Shown: positions 23,682 through 35,029 of the stretch, in pieces
How the letters are laid out: each line of letters starts with the position of its first letter
Position numbering within the stretch: position 1 is the first letter of the stretch
NCBI GenBank assembly: GCA_037349315.1
Contig: JBAIAC010000014.1
Location: 26,699,001 to 26,763,000 of the forward strand
DNA: 64,000 nucleotides
Direction of reading: 5' to 3'
Source: Chelydra serpentina
Lineage: Eukaryota; Chordata; Testudines; Chelydridae
Translations under genes and position numbers: made by a program
The notes under the pieces: model-generated
Seen by the model: the letters and a program-made list of their open reading frames with translations, nothing else
Told to the model about the DNA's origin: nothing
Database searches by the model: none

Positions 23682-23810
23682 ACAGATCCAGACTAACACG
23701 ACTACCCCTCTGATAATAAAATTAGAGAGAATATATGTGCATTGCACATTTCAACATGCAGTACCAAGAAGTAATAAGAACAACAACAATAAAACAAGTG
23801 GGTTTTGCGG

Positions 23811-23985
23811 GAGAGTGTGTGTGTATTGGGGGACTGAGAGAGAGACAAAGAGACTGTGTGTGTGTGTGCGCGTGAGAGAGAGAGAGAGAGAAAATGAGAG
23901 TGAGTGAGACAGACAGAAAGAGTGTGTGTGTTGGGGGAGTATGAGACACAGTGTGTGTATCTTGGGGGAGTGTGAGAGACAGCGC
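23811..23985. repeat. GT/GA microsatellite cluster
   Basis: Interspersed (GT)n and (GA)n tracts with repeated TTGGGGGAGT spacers. Open frames on both strands here (for example Ser-rich or Arg/Glu-rich ones) are low-complexity artefacts. Confidence 0.9.
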
Positions 23986-23994
23986 CCTGTCACT

Positions 23995-24341
23995 TTAAGC
24001 ACAGCGCTCACTAGTCTTAAGGCTTGTTCAGACAGCAGCCCCCGTCAGCAGCTCCCACTCCTGACTCAGAAGCAGCAGTACAGACTACCCCCATCCCAGC
24101 TCAGAGGAGACCGGGTACACAGATGGGGGGAAGGGGACACCCCAACATCAGCCTTCCGTTGCCCCACTCCGCACAGCAGACTCCTGGGAACAGCTTGGCC
24201 AGGGGCTGCTCCAAGGTGGGGGCAGATGGTAGCAGAGCCAAGCAACAGAGGGAGGAGAGGCACCCCTGCTCTGGAGGCCCCCTGCCTTAGAACGGCACCC
24301 TGGGCAGTTGCCTAATCCGCCCACCCCTAAAGCCAGCCCTG
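23995..24341. mobile_element. Right end of a hAT-like element
   Basis: The segment ends AAAGCCAGCCCTG; on the complement CAGGGCTGGCTTTAGGGGTG, a typical hAT terminal sequence. The matching left end was not found. The interior is GC-rich and non-coding. Confidence 0.35.
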
Positions 24342-24344
24342 AAT

Positions 24345-26010
24345 TTGATTAATCTGCACTGCAACAAAGGAAATTAGTTTGTTTCAAGTGCGTTTATTTT
24401 GAGATAAACAAAAATATGACAAGCATATTTTTTCATATTAGTGTACTGTTACATAAATTATTGTTATTGTACTAATAAACAAAAGCAGAAAGCATAGTCT
24501 TATTGACTAATCTGGCAGTAATATATTCTATTTTATGCCAGTCTACTGTATTTAGGCACCATATAGAAAAAAATACAAATTGGAATAATGATACCAAGAT
24601 TTTACATACATTGTGATTGGTCCTGCAATTGATTGCACATCAAAAAAGCAGTACATCATCAGGGCCTATCAGCACTAGTCCAAATCTCTTTGATTTTCTA
24701 GTTGTCAGTTGTAAGAGGAGAGTGCAGTAGGGACTGCATGAGTATTTGTCATGGAAATGCTGTCTACAGTAGAATATTTCTGACATTTTTCTAGCTAGTA
24801 TTTTCTTATTATATGATTTTTACCAAAAGCCAGATAAGCCATGCCAAAAGAAAACATTCCAACATTGATTTTTCTGAAATTCTTAAAGTGAAATTTTTCA
24901 AAAAACTTTTTTTTTAAAGTCAATTTTAAAAATGAATACAATCTTTGTAAATTGATTAGTCCTGGAACTTAAGCTTATTAACACAGAAGCAAAACATATT
25001 CTTTTCTATTCATGCATTTAAAGATACTATATGGTCTTTGAGTGACAGACAGCTACATTCTACATGATGAAAGAATAAAACTCTTTGTTGTGTTTGTGAT
25101 AACAATGAAAGATTAAAAACAATATGTTGAGTCTAATAGTTGATTTAGGACTGAATTGCAACACTAAACCAAACTTTTTTTTTTTTGCAACTGATAACAA
25201 TGTAAATAGATTAATATTAGATTTCATGCAAAGATTGCTTTTATGTAAATATTGATTAATTTCATGTTCAATAAATTTTCTTAAGAGTGACATTAAAACC
25301 GTGTGTGTTAAAGTGAATTAGTATTTGGGGTTTTATTTACTTTATGCTATCAGCCTTGTAAAAGCAGTGCAAAACTTTTAAATGCAATTGCTACATTGAG
25401 GCAAACCTGCCCCCCCACCCACAGCCAAAACAAAAAAGATTGAGGATATGTAAAAACAAGCAGAATTGTGCTCCATTAATCATGACTTTTTCGGGCCGAA
25501 TTCAACAACAACAAAATCATTCTTCACAACATAGAAATCTACAGACTTGAGGCCAGGGAGGCTACAGATTGCTTGCATAACCCATAGCTGTATTAAAGCC
25601 TTATTATTTAATTCTAGAATTTGGTTCAGGTAGAATTACAAAGTCTCGTGGTGTTTACATTTGTCATTGTAACATTTTGTAACTGGCTGTAGCTCTTTGC
25701 TACTGCCTGCATTCCTTTTAATTTTTTTAAAGCCACACCCCGGGGGCAATATTTGTTCAGTACTGCATGCGAGTCTAGCAGAACTGGATAGGATTAATTT
25801 CTGCCCCATACTATGCCCAACTTATGTAAAGTGCATTATTAACAAGTAATACATAACTAAGCTGAAATCCGTACTCTGGCGAAAAGGTTACAGAAACACA
25901 ATGCTATATATTAAGTAGCATTGTATTACCTAACATGATAAAAATATTAGATAATACTTTGACATTTTATTTTCATTATATTGTACACAATTAGACATCT
26001 TAAAATCAGG
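24345..26010. other. AT-rich intergenic DNA, nothing recognised
   Basis: Scanned on both strands; no exon, RNA gene or clear repeat was seen apart from short A or T runs. Confidence 0.4.
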
Positions 26011-26014
26011 AGAT

Positions 26015-26020
26015 TTTATT
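26015..26020 (-). promoter_or_regulatory. Possible polyadenylation signal for the alternative MICU3 end
   Basis: AATAAA on the minus strand, about 645 bp downstream of the stop of the candidate exon at 26664-26774. A hexamer alone is weak evidence. Confidence 0.25.
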
Positions 26021-26663
26021 AATGTGAATCAGTAAGATTATAATAGTAAGACTTATAGCTGTTGGACATCAGTACCTCTTAATTAACAGCAATCAATAAT
26101 TCACATTATCCTATATCACAACTGCTACTTATAATTGTTTTTAAATGACAGCTTTGTTGGATCATAAGTACTTACAAGCTGTACATTCCACACTTATGCA
26201 ATTGTTGTGCTACAAAATGCATTCTCATCCCTGTTTTATCACAAACTTCATATAATATTCATTTTCTAAAAACAAATTCACATACCCACCACATGGAAAT
26301 AATTTTTCACCACTGACAAAAGGCATATTCACCAGAATGAAAAAAAATGTCTTTAAATGAAAGGCACATCTCAAAATAAATACAAACAACAAATTTCTTT
26401 AAATACACATTCTTTAAGATACACTGTCGTCTGGCCTATAAAAGTGTAAGTTAACCCTTAAAACAAAACACATACTGAAAAAGTGGTTGAAAAAAATCCA
26501 TGAATAGATCAGCAAATCAAGTGGAAAAACCCAATGGTGATTCAGTGCATAGTGCTGCAAGTGAAAGCTACATAGTTTACCTGTGTTATGCCGTTTTTCA
26601 CACACAATGTCTAGGAAAAATAGTAGCAACCAAATGCTGAAGTTTTTTCTTTCCTTCAGTTTT

Positions 26664-26774
26664 TTATCCTAGCATATCTCGACTCCGAAATTGCTTCAAA
26701 AGCTCTCTTAAATGTTTGCTTGTTACAGTTGTCACACAAACATAGTAATCCTTCAAACCATGTTTTGGGGTCTC
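26664..26774 (-). CDS. MICU3: Candidate alternative terminal exon of MICU3
   Basis: The minus-strand sequence has a good acceptor (polypyrimidine then TTTTTAACAG|GAG) followed by 36 codons and TAA. The exon starts in phase 0, the phase in which the MICU3 exon at 39218-39375 ends, so it could replace the standard last exon at 32533-32601, lying about 5.8 kb further downstream. The predicted tail begins ETPKHGLKDYYVCV and continues SKHLRELLKQF. It resembles the C-terminus of the paralogue MICU2 as I remember it (PQHQSIQEYWKCV, then KGVKEVWKQ): P-x-H, Y-aromatic-x-C-V and E-h-x-K-Q line up with one gap. A second frame through the exon is also open, which weakens the case. No transcript evidence is available. 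Confidence 0.4.
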   Translation of the reverse strand, partial: ETPKHGLKDYYVCVTTVTSKHLRELLKQFRSRDMLG

Positions 26775-26884
26775 CTGTTAAAAATGAACAAGTATAGAAT
26801 TAGAAACAGATACTGTGCATTAAATTCCTTGATACTAGATTATATTTTACAGGTGTTCATACAAACTAGGTAAATTTTATCATT

Positions 26885-27005
26885 AGTACAACCAGGAGGT
26901 GCTAAATCCTCAGATTAGGGAGAGAAGACAGGCGAAGTAATATCTTTTATTGGATAAACTTCTGTTGAGAGAAACAAGCTTTCAAGCTTACACAGAGCTC
27001 TTCTT
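26885..27005. repeat. Interspersed repeat, copy 1
   Basis: It contains AGTAATATCTTTTATTGGA, GAGAAACAAGCTTTCAAGCT and TACACAGAGCTCTTCTTCGG. The same ordered motifs occur at 43110-43215, so the two are copies of one dispersed repeat family. Confidence 0.7.
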
Positions 27006-27469
27006 CGGGTCTGACATGTAGATCCTTGCACATGAACATGGTTGTGGATCTGTTTGAAGGTAAGTAAGCAGTTTCTAGAACTGCATCTCCATCGCCAAGC
27101 ACATGGTTAGTATTCACCCAATAACTTAGTCTATATTGGTAGCTAAATGAAAACATGTATTTTGTTCAGAAGTCTCCCACTTTTAAGATAATTTCTTCAT
27201 TTTCATAGCTGTATCAAAAGGTTCACATTTTTACACAATAAAATAAAAATACCAAAGTGTCTTGGTGCTTGTGGAAGACTCATGACAGTGGCTATAGCCA
27301 AGTATAAAATAAAGGCAGATAATACACAAACTTCCTTGATCTGTTATGTCAATGCTGAACTATGAGATTTCTGTTATTTCAATCCTGGGCCATTCAATAA
27401 AAAAAAACTATTCTGCTGAATCATACCACAGTCCTGTGACATTGACAAATACCCAGTAGAGAGTAGGCT

Positions 27470-27605
27470 GAATAGAGAGCAATGATGGTCTAGTGGCTAG
27501 GGCTCTAAGTGGGGACCCAGAAGCCTTGGGTTCAATTCCCTACCCTACAAGACTTCCTGTGCAACCTCTGACACATCACTGAGTCTGTTACTTAGTTCCC
27601 TGGTC
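27470..27605 (+). repeat. MIR-type CORE-SINE
   Basis: A tRNA-like head (GGTCTAGTGGCTAGGGCTCT and B box TTGGGTTCAATTCCC) is followed by a core ending in TGTGCAACCTCTGACACATC and GTTACTTAGTTCCCTGG, as in MIR elements. Diverged and not functional. Confidence 0.65.
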
Positions 27606-27609
27606 ACAC

Positions 27610-30600
27610 ACATCTTGTGTAACGTATTTACATACGTTGAAGAGATCAGATACTACAGGGGCAAGGTAACCAGAGATTTATCTTTACTTTTAAATGTATA
27701 AGATAGATTCATCAGTTGTTCATGGGCATAAACTCTGCCCCTTTGTAAAATGTCTGAAAAGAAAAATGGGTCTTGTATTGTATTTTAAGGGCCCTCAATT
27801 GAGAATGTCCAAGATGAAAAATTGCCTGATCTAGTTTGATGGCCTGCAATCCAGCACATTTAGATGAGCAAAAGCTTCATACATGGACTTTGAAGGTTCC
27901 TAGCATAGCCTTTCCAAATCTAATTTGAAGTAAATGTAGCTACCATCACAAATAAGCCGCTGCTGCCACTGCACACCAGTGGCGGCAGCATGTCAGGTAT
28001 GTATAGTTACACTTCACAGTGTAAAGTGAGCTGCGGGAAAGACTCTGGCAGCAGGGAAAGGTTCCGGTGGCTGATACTTGTATTAGGAGGCATAATGTCA
28101 ATACGCTTTCTAGAAGAAATGGGAGATGCTAGCTCTTCTCTTACGTGGTTGGGAACACAGTCCATAGTCAGCAGTCAAATAACAAATATCTCTGTGTAAC
28201 AAACACTGACTGAAGAAGTATAGTACATTTTGGAGAATAAGATTCTTCCTTGCAGAGCTTAAAACTAGACTTTCTTCAGCTATGAATCCAATATGATCTA
28301 AAATTCTCCTTAAAATTCCGAGTGAAAAATAGTTGAGAGAATTAAACAATAAACCAAACTGTGTCATTACTATATTCAATCTTTTTATCCAATATAATCC
28401 ATCTACTTTACAAGACTATTGTTCACATAACACTAAAACTGGATTTGTAATCCCAGTTTTCTGCACAATCAATAAAGAGAAGTCATTGCTCACCTTTCAC
28501 TTTGCCTGTCTTAGAGAAAAGATCTAGCAACAATGTTTCCGAGACAGTTATCTGGTTTTCCTAATATTGCTTGTTATGATGGACAAGTTTAAGTGTATAA
28601 AAAGATAGCTTTTTATTATGAGAATTATACATTGGGAATGCACAGAAATTAAAGGTTTTACAAACATTTACCACAGACAAATCTAAATCTAGTTTGCATA
28701 AAACATTTATATTAGATAAGAAACTGAGTAAGAAAACATAATTAGAAATTAGCTTTTAGAATTCATACTTATAATATCAGTCTTCCATTGTCTTTTCTTA
28801 ACAGTTTCTTGTCCCCTTTCCTCCTCAACCAAGTGAACTCCTACTGATGCTAATTCATGTGCTATGCCTTGCAGGGACCGCCACAGAGAGAGAGACAAGA
28901 TCTGCAAGACTATTGTCAACTGTTTGAACCAGGCAAAGTTCGGATCTTGCTCCCCAAAGACAGATTTAATAATTTATTATAAGGGTAGCAGGCTTCATGC
29001 TGTGAAGCAAATGTCATAAGTGCAATTTAGAGATATGTAACACATAGCAGAATGTGCTTCTCTTTCTTTTTGGGAACAGATTCCAAGTGTGGCATAATCA
29101 GTGATAAGCATGCCAAATATTTTAATCTCTTTTATCACTGATCTAAGTCTACCATACAAATCATATCAAAGTATAGACTAGAGTCTTTACATTTATATTT
29201 GGAACAAAGTAAAATTGAGAGTTATCATATTGCATCTAACCTTGGGTGATATATGTGGCAGATTTTTATATTTCAGATATACTATGTGTTCCTTTGTATA
29301 TGAGGTTGATGTTTAAATCAATTAATTTTCTGAAATAAATGTTTAGTTTCACACTTGTTAATGGTTCTGCCTTTATTCTTTTTTCAATTATTCTGTAGTT
29401 TAGTTTTGCAATGACTTTTTAAAAGGGTATATAAACTCACTTTTATTTCATGATATGTATAGTGTGAACAGTGCAGGTTCTATTGTCCAAGACAACTGTC
29501 AGAGCAGCAGGCTCAAAATCATATCACTTATGTTTTTAATTAATAAAGTTGGCCAAAGCTTGCTTCAATTTCAGCTCACCAATCTTCATAACATAGATTA
29601 GTATTATAAATGAATGTAATATCTTTTATCCAAAAGGAACTAAAATTACCTCACAAAGTACATATGGTATGGTTCATACATCACTACTGAGATGCGACTG
29701 CCACTAGGATGGAGGGCATTAACCAACTGGTGCACATTAAGGGAAGGGAGAATTTTAGCTACGGCAAAGAGGGTTAAAACAGCAACTCTTGCAAGAAGAT
29801 CCAAGAGAATGTCCAGGTACATCTGACAGGACTTCAGTTTTTCAGTCTCACCTGAAAGAGTCTACACGTAGATAAACTGAATACCATGCAGTGTACTATG
29901 TTATAAGGATTAATTAACTCTGCCTGGATTTAAACCTCTGGTTTCAGGGAGTATGGGCACTTAAACTTGATACTTAGAGCACAAAGCCTCTCATGTCTCA
30001 ACAGAATTTTACTAGGTTTAATATTAATGTTTTGGGGTTCTTTTGAGTGATAACATTTTGTTCCAATTTGGTAAATACTTACTATTGAAACTCACTAAAA
30101 AGGCACAGTAAATGTACAGCGCTTTACCAATCTATTTAAGACCTGATACCTGCCCTGAAGATACAATCTAAAGTATAAAAGGACAAACAATGGTATGTCA
30201 AGGCATATAACAGTACAGGAAAAGGAGGCTGTGTAAGGATTATTGGGGAAGAGAAAACAAAGTACTCCTGGAAGAAACTGCAGGATTGGGGTTTTAGTTA
30301 ACAAGAGATTGAATAAGGTAGGAACGAAGGAAAGAAAGATAATGCTCAGGTTACCAAACTGGGAATCAAAAGAGTGAGCCTTAGAGGTGATGTGAAGATA
30401 AAATTAATCTAAAATAATTCTTACCTTGTGTGACTAACCAGTTAGATTATTAAATTGAAAGAATTTTAAAAATCACTTTGTTTTTACCACTTCACCTGTC
30501 ATTTACACTTCACTTATGCAGTGAAACTAGAGTTTTGCCTGTTTAGAACGAGTTACTTTCCAGTTCTGAGGCACTAAACACAATACTGCAGTATTTGGGT

Positions 30601-30690
30601 TGGACCCACACATAGGATTTTTAAATTACAAAGTGTAATTAAAATTTAGTTTTCTTTTTTGGAAAATAAAGTCCTATTGATTCTAAGTTT
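27610..30690. other. AT-rich intergenic DNA, nothing recognised
   Basis: No coding exon was supported on either strand. A weak L2/MIR-like tail (CTGCCCTGAAGATACAATCT, about 30150) is the only repeat hint. Confidence 0.35.
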
Positions 30691-30873
30691 CATATGTGAC
30701 ACAGTGGGATATGTCTGAGTCACATTTTGAGCTCTATCTTGTGTGTGTGTGGAAATATTGGATACGGACAGCACAAGCCTGCACTTATCCAAAGATAACT
30801 TATTGTACTACACTCCTGAGAGCTGCCCTGCCTAGCAAAGGTGTTTGATACCTTGCTGATGGACTAACACTAA

Positions 30874-31160
30874 GGATACATCGACACAGCAGTTGGGAGA
30901 TGTAATTCTCAGCTCAGGTAGACTTGCACGCAGTAGCTCTGCTTGAACTAGCATACTAAAATTAGCAATATAGCTGCTGCTACACGGGTGTTGGCTCAGA
31001 CTAGCTGCTCGAGTACAATCCCACCTGAGTCCCTGGGTACATACGCAGGCAGCTAGCCCAAGCTGCTGCCCATGCTGCTATGGCCACACTGCTATTTTTA
31101 AGCACTAGTTAAAGCAGAGCTAGTGCATGTACATCTGCCCAAGCTATATAGATGTTCCCC
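30874..31160. mobile_element. Harbinger-like MITE, TAA/TTA target site
   Basis: The left end is GGATACATCGACACAGCAG after TAA (30871-30873); the right end on the complement is GGGGAACATCTATATAGC, followed in plus sense by TTA. The ends keep the GG-x3-ACATC pattern seen at 35195 and the target-site type of PIF/Harbinger elements. The interior is non-coding. Confidence 0.5.
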
Positions 31161-31164
31161 TTAA

Positions 31165-32170
31165 GAGCCACTAAAATCCAAATCTGGGGCCAACAACTTT
31201 GTTTGCAACAATGGGCTTTCTACACAAGGTTGTGAAGGGAAAAAGGGGCAAGCATGACTGGTGAGCATGTAGCTTCTCAGTCTGAGTATATGGCTAACAG
31301 ACAGTGGCCTCATTCTGCTCTGTGCAGGGAATGATAATTGTCACAAGTAAAAACAACTTGAAGGAGAGAGGACAGGAGGAACTCTGCGCAGCCTGAAACA
31401 CTGACAAACCTTACACTCACAGGAACGGTGAGATCAGCCTAGGGGAAGGTGCTTCTCAAGGGGTTTTGTGGTTTTCAAAGATCTGTAACTCTTAAGTGCT
31501 TTAAGTGTAAGTAATTATGGTTAAGAAATTTTATTGCTAAGCATGTGTTCCTTGCTTTCCTGATATGTTGTCCCCAAGAGGGTTAAACTAGAACCTGAGA
31601 GCTTAGGTGGAGCTCTACAGCAGTGTGTGTAAACACCTGGGGATGGAGAGCAGGGCGCTTGGGAGGCCTCAGAGCCTGATTTCAGAGTCTATGGCAGCTG
31701 GATGGCAGCATCTCCTGTTCCAAGGAAGGACATAAGACAGGCGGTCTGAGTCTGGCCTACGGTTCCAGAGCTAAAACAGTTACTACACTCTAGCCAGATC
31801 CAGTTGGTTTGGAAGCACATGAGACCCAGTGATTGTTTCCACTTGCAACAGATTAATGATTGTACAGTGGCATGTAGGGCCAGATTCTAATAGGCCCCTT
31901 TCCCCTCCTCCGTTCAGAAACTATGTTTGGGACCTAAACTAGTTGTTAATCCCCCTATGAGTAGCTACTATACAATATATAATTATTATGGATGGAAAGG
32001 AAAAAAAATTGGCATTTATAACCTAAATCACAAAAAAGCATCAACACATGCTTTCTACGGGAAGAGTTCAAGCAGCAATGTTAGAAATACACCAAGCTAT
32101 TAAAATATGTACATTTTCAAACTGAAGTGGAATGAAGTTAAATAATGATTTCTCAGTGGAAGGAGGGAAC
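31165..32170. other. Possible old LTR debris, otherwise nothing
   Basis: Moderately GC-rich, unlike its surroundings, and without open frames of note. It might be eroded retroelement sequence flanking the MITE at 30874-31160, but no ends were found. Confidence 0.2.
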
Positions 32171-32177
32171 ATCTACC

Positions 32178-32183
32178 TTTATT
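32178..32183 (-). promoter_or_regulatory. Possible MICU3 polyadenylation signal
   Basis: AATAAA on the minus strand, 350 bp downstream of the MICU3 stop codon at 32533-32535. It is the first such hexamer I see in that direction. Confidence 0.35.
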
Positions 32184-32532
32184 ATACAAGTCTTTACTAC
32201 CATATATATCATACAGAGTTATCTGAAGCATGAATAAAACTAGTTACAGAACAGACAGAAAATACCAACAGAAACTCACAAAATCTGTGCTGTGGGAGAG
32301 GGAGAAGAAGTGTTTTCTTGAATACAGTACAAACAAAGCAATAAGCCAACAAAACAATGATAGCCTGAGATAGAATTCTATGACCTTGTAAAATACTATG
32401 ATGATCACATTCTGATAATCTATTTCTTAATTCTGTAATGGGAAAACAGAACTGTGGCAGTTTAACATGCAGCCATTCCCATCAGCATGCTGGCACGCTT
32501 AGAAAGATTAAGCAGCTAACACATACCGTAAT

Positions 32533-32601
32533 TTATCGGCTATAGAGTTCCTTCTTCACGCAGGCTTTGAAAGTGGTATACCTCTGTACAGTTTTGTATC
32601 C
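32533..32601 (-). CDS. MICU3: MICU3, last coding exon
   Basis: It encodes the final 22 residues, GYKTVQRYTTFKACVKKELY followed by S-R and TAA. This matches the C-terminus I recall for human MICU3 (GYKTVQKYPTFKSCLKKEL...). The exon has a good acceptor (CTCCACAG|GGA, minus strand) and begins in phase 0, which fits the donor of the exon at 39218-39375. In this protein family the segment after the second EF-hand forms the C-terminal helix that takes part in contacts between MICU partners. The 3' untranslated region would continue towards lower coordinates. Confidence 0.9.
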   Translation of the reverse strand, partial: GYKTVQRYTTFKACVKKELYSR

Positions 32602-33129
32602 CTGTGGAGCAGAAGATGGAGAAGTGTGCAGATGCAGACAACACGTGAAGGCAGCCAGAGGTAAGCATAAGACAACAGTGGCATGAAAATACAAAAGAAT
32701 GCGGGGATTAAATGACAGATAGCTAGAAGTTAGTCATAGTATATAGTCAACTATAGGTAAAACGTTGTTCTCATTCAATATTTATATTTCAAATGAATTG
32801 TAACTGAAAATAAAATGTATAAAGGAGAGGGAAATGGTTTAGCATTACAGTTTTAAAAATAAAATATATGAAAATCATTATCTTCAATCAAACAAAAAAC
32901 AAGGAAAACAGTTTTCATTGTTATGCCTTCCTACTATATAATATTTGTACAAGCTTTTAACAAAAAACCTATGGCAATATTCTGACTGACCACTGGGTGG
33001 CAGTTAAATACATCAGATCATCTCAAAAACGGTTTTCAAATTAAACCCTCTCAGGTTATAACAGTTAACTTTTAATGTCAAGTCCCATACTTGAAAAAGA
33101 GAGATAAATTCTGTTATATAATATAAATA

Positions 33130-33151
33130 TAGATAGATAGATAGATAGATA
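33130..33151. repeat. (TAGA)n microsatellite
   Basis: About five TAGA units. They are flanked on both sides by the direct repeat ATTCTGTTATATAATATA (about 33109 and 33156). Confidence 0.85.
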
Positions 33152-34270
33152 TACATTCTGTTATATAATATAAAACCTATTAGACATTCAACTGTTTTAT
33201 GTCTATGCTAGTTTCTTAAATATTCCATTTATGAAGGCAGGTACTGGAAATTTAGTTTTCATAATGTTTTACTTGTTATAAACATCTCATTTATAGTGTT
33301 AAGTAATCCAGTTAGACAAGTAGACAGTGTAAGACAATGGAAGAGAAAATGACTGTGTATACTTGTTAATTTTGTATAAAGATTAGTATCTCTCCAACCC
33401 CAAGTACTCCTGTCCTTTAACTGATATTCAAGTGAATGATCCCGTATATAGAGCAAAACCTACAGTCCTGGCAGTATCTTTTTAGAATTCCAGTTTCACT
33501 TAACCTCGTGCTTTATTAAGTGCACTTGCTTTATTCAGGCTTACTGTGACCATAGAACACTTTGTGCTAAAATACTTACTATTAATTGTAATAACCATAA
33601 ACTTTTTTCAGGCAAAACATCCTCAATAAAACAGAATTTTTAAACAATCTCAATTATTAGGAAATATTGCTTTAACAACTAATTAAAAGAACAGAATATT
33701 ATTTTTCCTTTCAAGGCAACACTCAAAGTGAAGAGGATTTTTTACTCTTATTAATCATCATTACTATGTCAAAACAGTCACATGACATGTCAATTCAAAA
33801 GGTACAATTGCAGGGTCTTTCTAAAATGTAGCAAATTGAAGCTTACTTGGTCATTATGAGAACCTACAGTAAAAATGGCAGGGTTTTATAACTAACACGA
33901 GAAGCTAGCATACAGGAGGGTCTCTGATTGAAGGGAATCATCTATAATTGCAAGAACTACTTATTTACATTATACAGAAAAGAAATGCCATCTAGAAAAG
34001 TCACACTCCAAACAGATGCCTGCTGTTATTTAATATCTATTACTCTTTCTTACTAGATATTTTTAGCTAATAACAAAGACTGACGTGACTTATGTGGGTG
34101 TATGGATTATGGCATTTCAGATTAAAATATTAAAACTCTGCATCTGGACTTTATAAATTGAAATTTGACCTTCATAAAGTTTGACCAGCCCAATACTTCT
34201 CTGCAGATATAAAATATTGTATCAGCAGAAGCTATTAGTCTTATTTTATCCATAAAAGCTAACAAACAGA

Positions 34271-34980
34271 ATGTTGGTAACCAATTGGAAAGGGATCCAC
34301 AATATGACAGAAAATATCATAACGCCACTATATAAATCCATGTTATGCCCACACCTTGAATACTGGTTGCAGTTCTGGTCGCCCCATCTCAAAAAAAGTA
34401 TATTGGAATTGGAAAAAGTACAGGGAAGAGCAACTAAAATGATTAGGGGTATGGAACAACTTCCATATGCGGAGAGAAAAAAAAGACTGGGATTGTTCAG
34501 TTTAGAAAAGAGATGACTAAGGAGGAATATGATAGAGGTCTATAAAATCATGAAGTGTATGGAGAAAGTGAATAGGGAAGTGTTATTTACCCCTTCACAT
34601 AACACAAGAACCAAGGGAGTTCACCCAATTAAATGAATAGGCAGCAGGTTTAAAACAAACACAAGGAAGTACTTCTTCACACAATGCACAAACTGTCAAA
34701 CTCATTTCCAGGAGATTATGTAAAAGACAGAAGTATAACTGGAATCAAAAAAAGAATTACATATGTTCATGGAGGATAGGTCCATCAGTGGCTCTTAGCC
34801 AAGCTGTTCACGGACGTAACCCCATGCTCTGGGGATGATAGCGAATGGATCACTTGATAATTGCCCTGTTCTGTTCATTCATTTTGGAGCATCCAGTTCC
34901 AGACACTGTCAGGAGAGGATACTGGGCTAGAGGGCTATTAGTCTCACCCAGTATGTCCTTTCTTATGTTATGTTCTTAGC
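34271..34980 (+). pseudogene. CR1 LINE 3' end with C-terminal RT fragment
   Basis: An 81-codon open stretch (34271-34516) encodes the CR1 C-terminal signature: LYKSMLCPHLEYWLQFWSPH, then ELEKVQGRATKMIRGMEQLP and RLGLFSLEKR. This is followed by non-coding CR1 3' sequence with GATACTGGGCTAGAGGG and ACCCAGTATGTCC, ending near the repeated TCTTATGTTATGTTCTTAG tail. It is a 5'-truncated copy, as is usual for CR1. Confidence 0.85.
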
Positions 34981-35029
34981 AAATGGAATTTGCAAAACTT
35001 GCTATGGACTTAACACATCATTATATTTA

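Noticed and set aside
23656..24011. Ser/His-rich and Arg/Glu-rich frames on both strands
   Set aside because: They come from GT/GA microsatellite DNA and the end of an interspersed repeat.
26664..26774. Second open frame (reading ...WFEGLLCLCDNCNKQTF...) of the candidate exon
   Set aside because: It does not match the phase of the penultimate MICU3 exon and I see no family resemblance, unlike the first frame.
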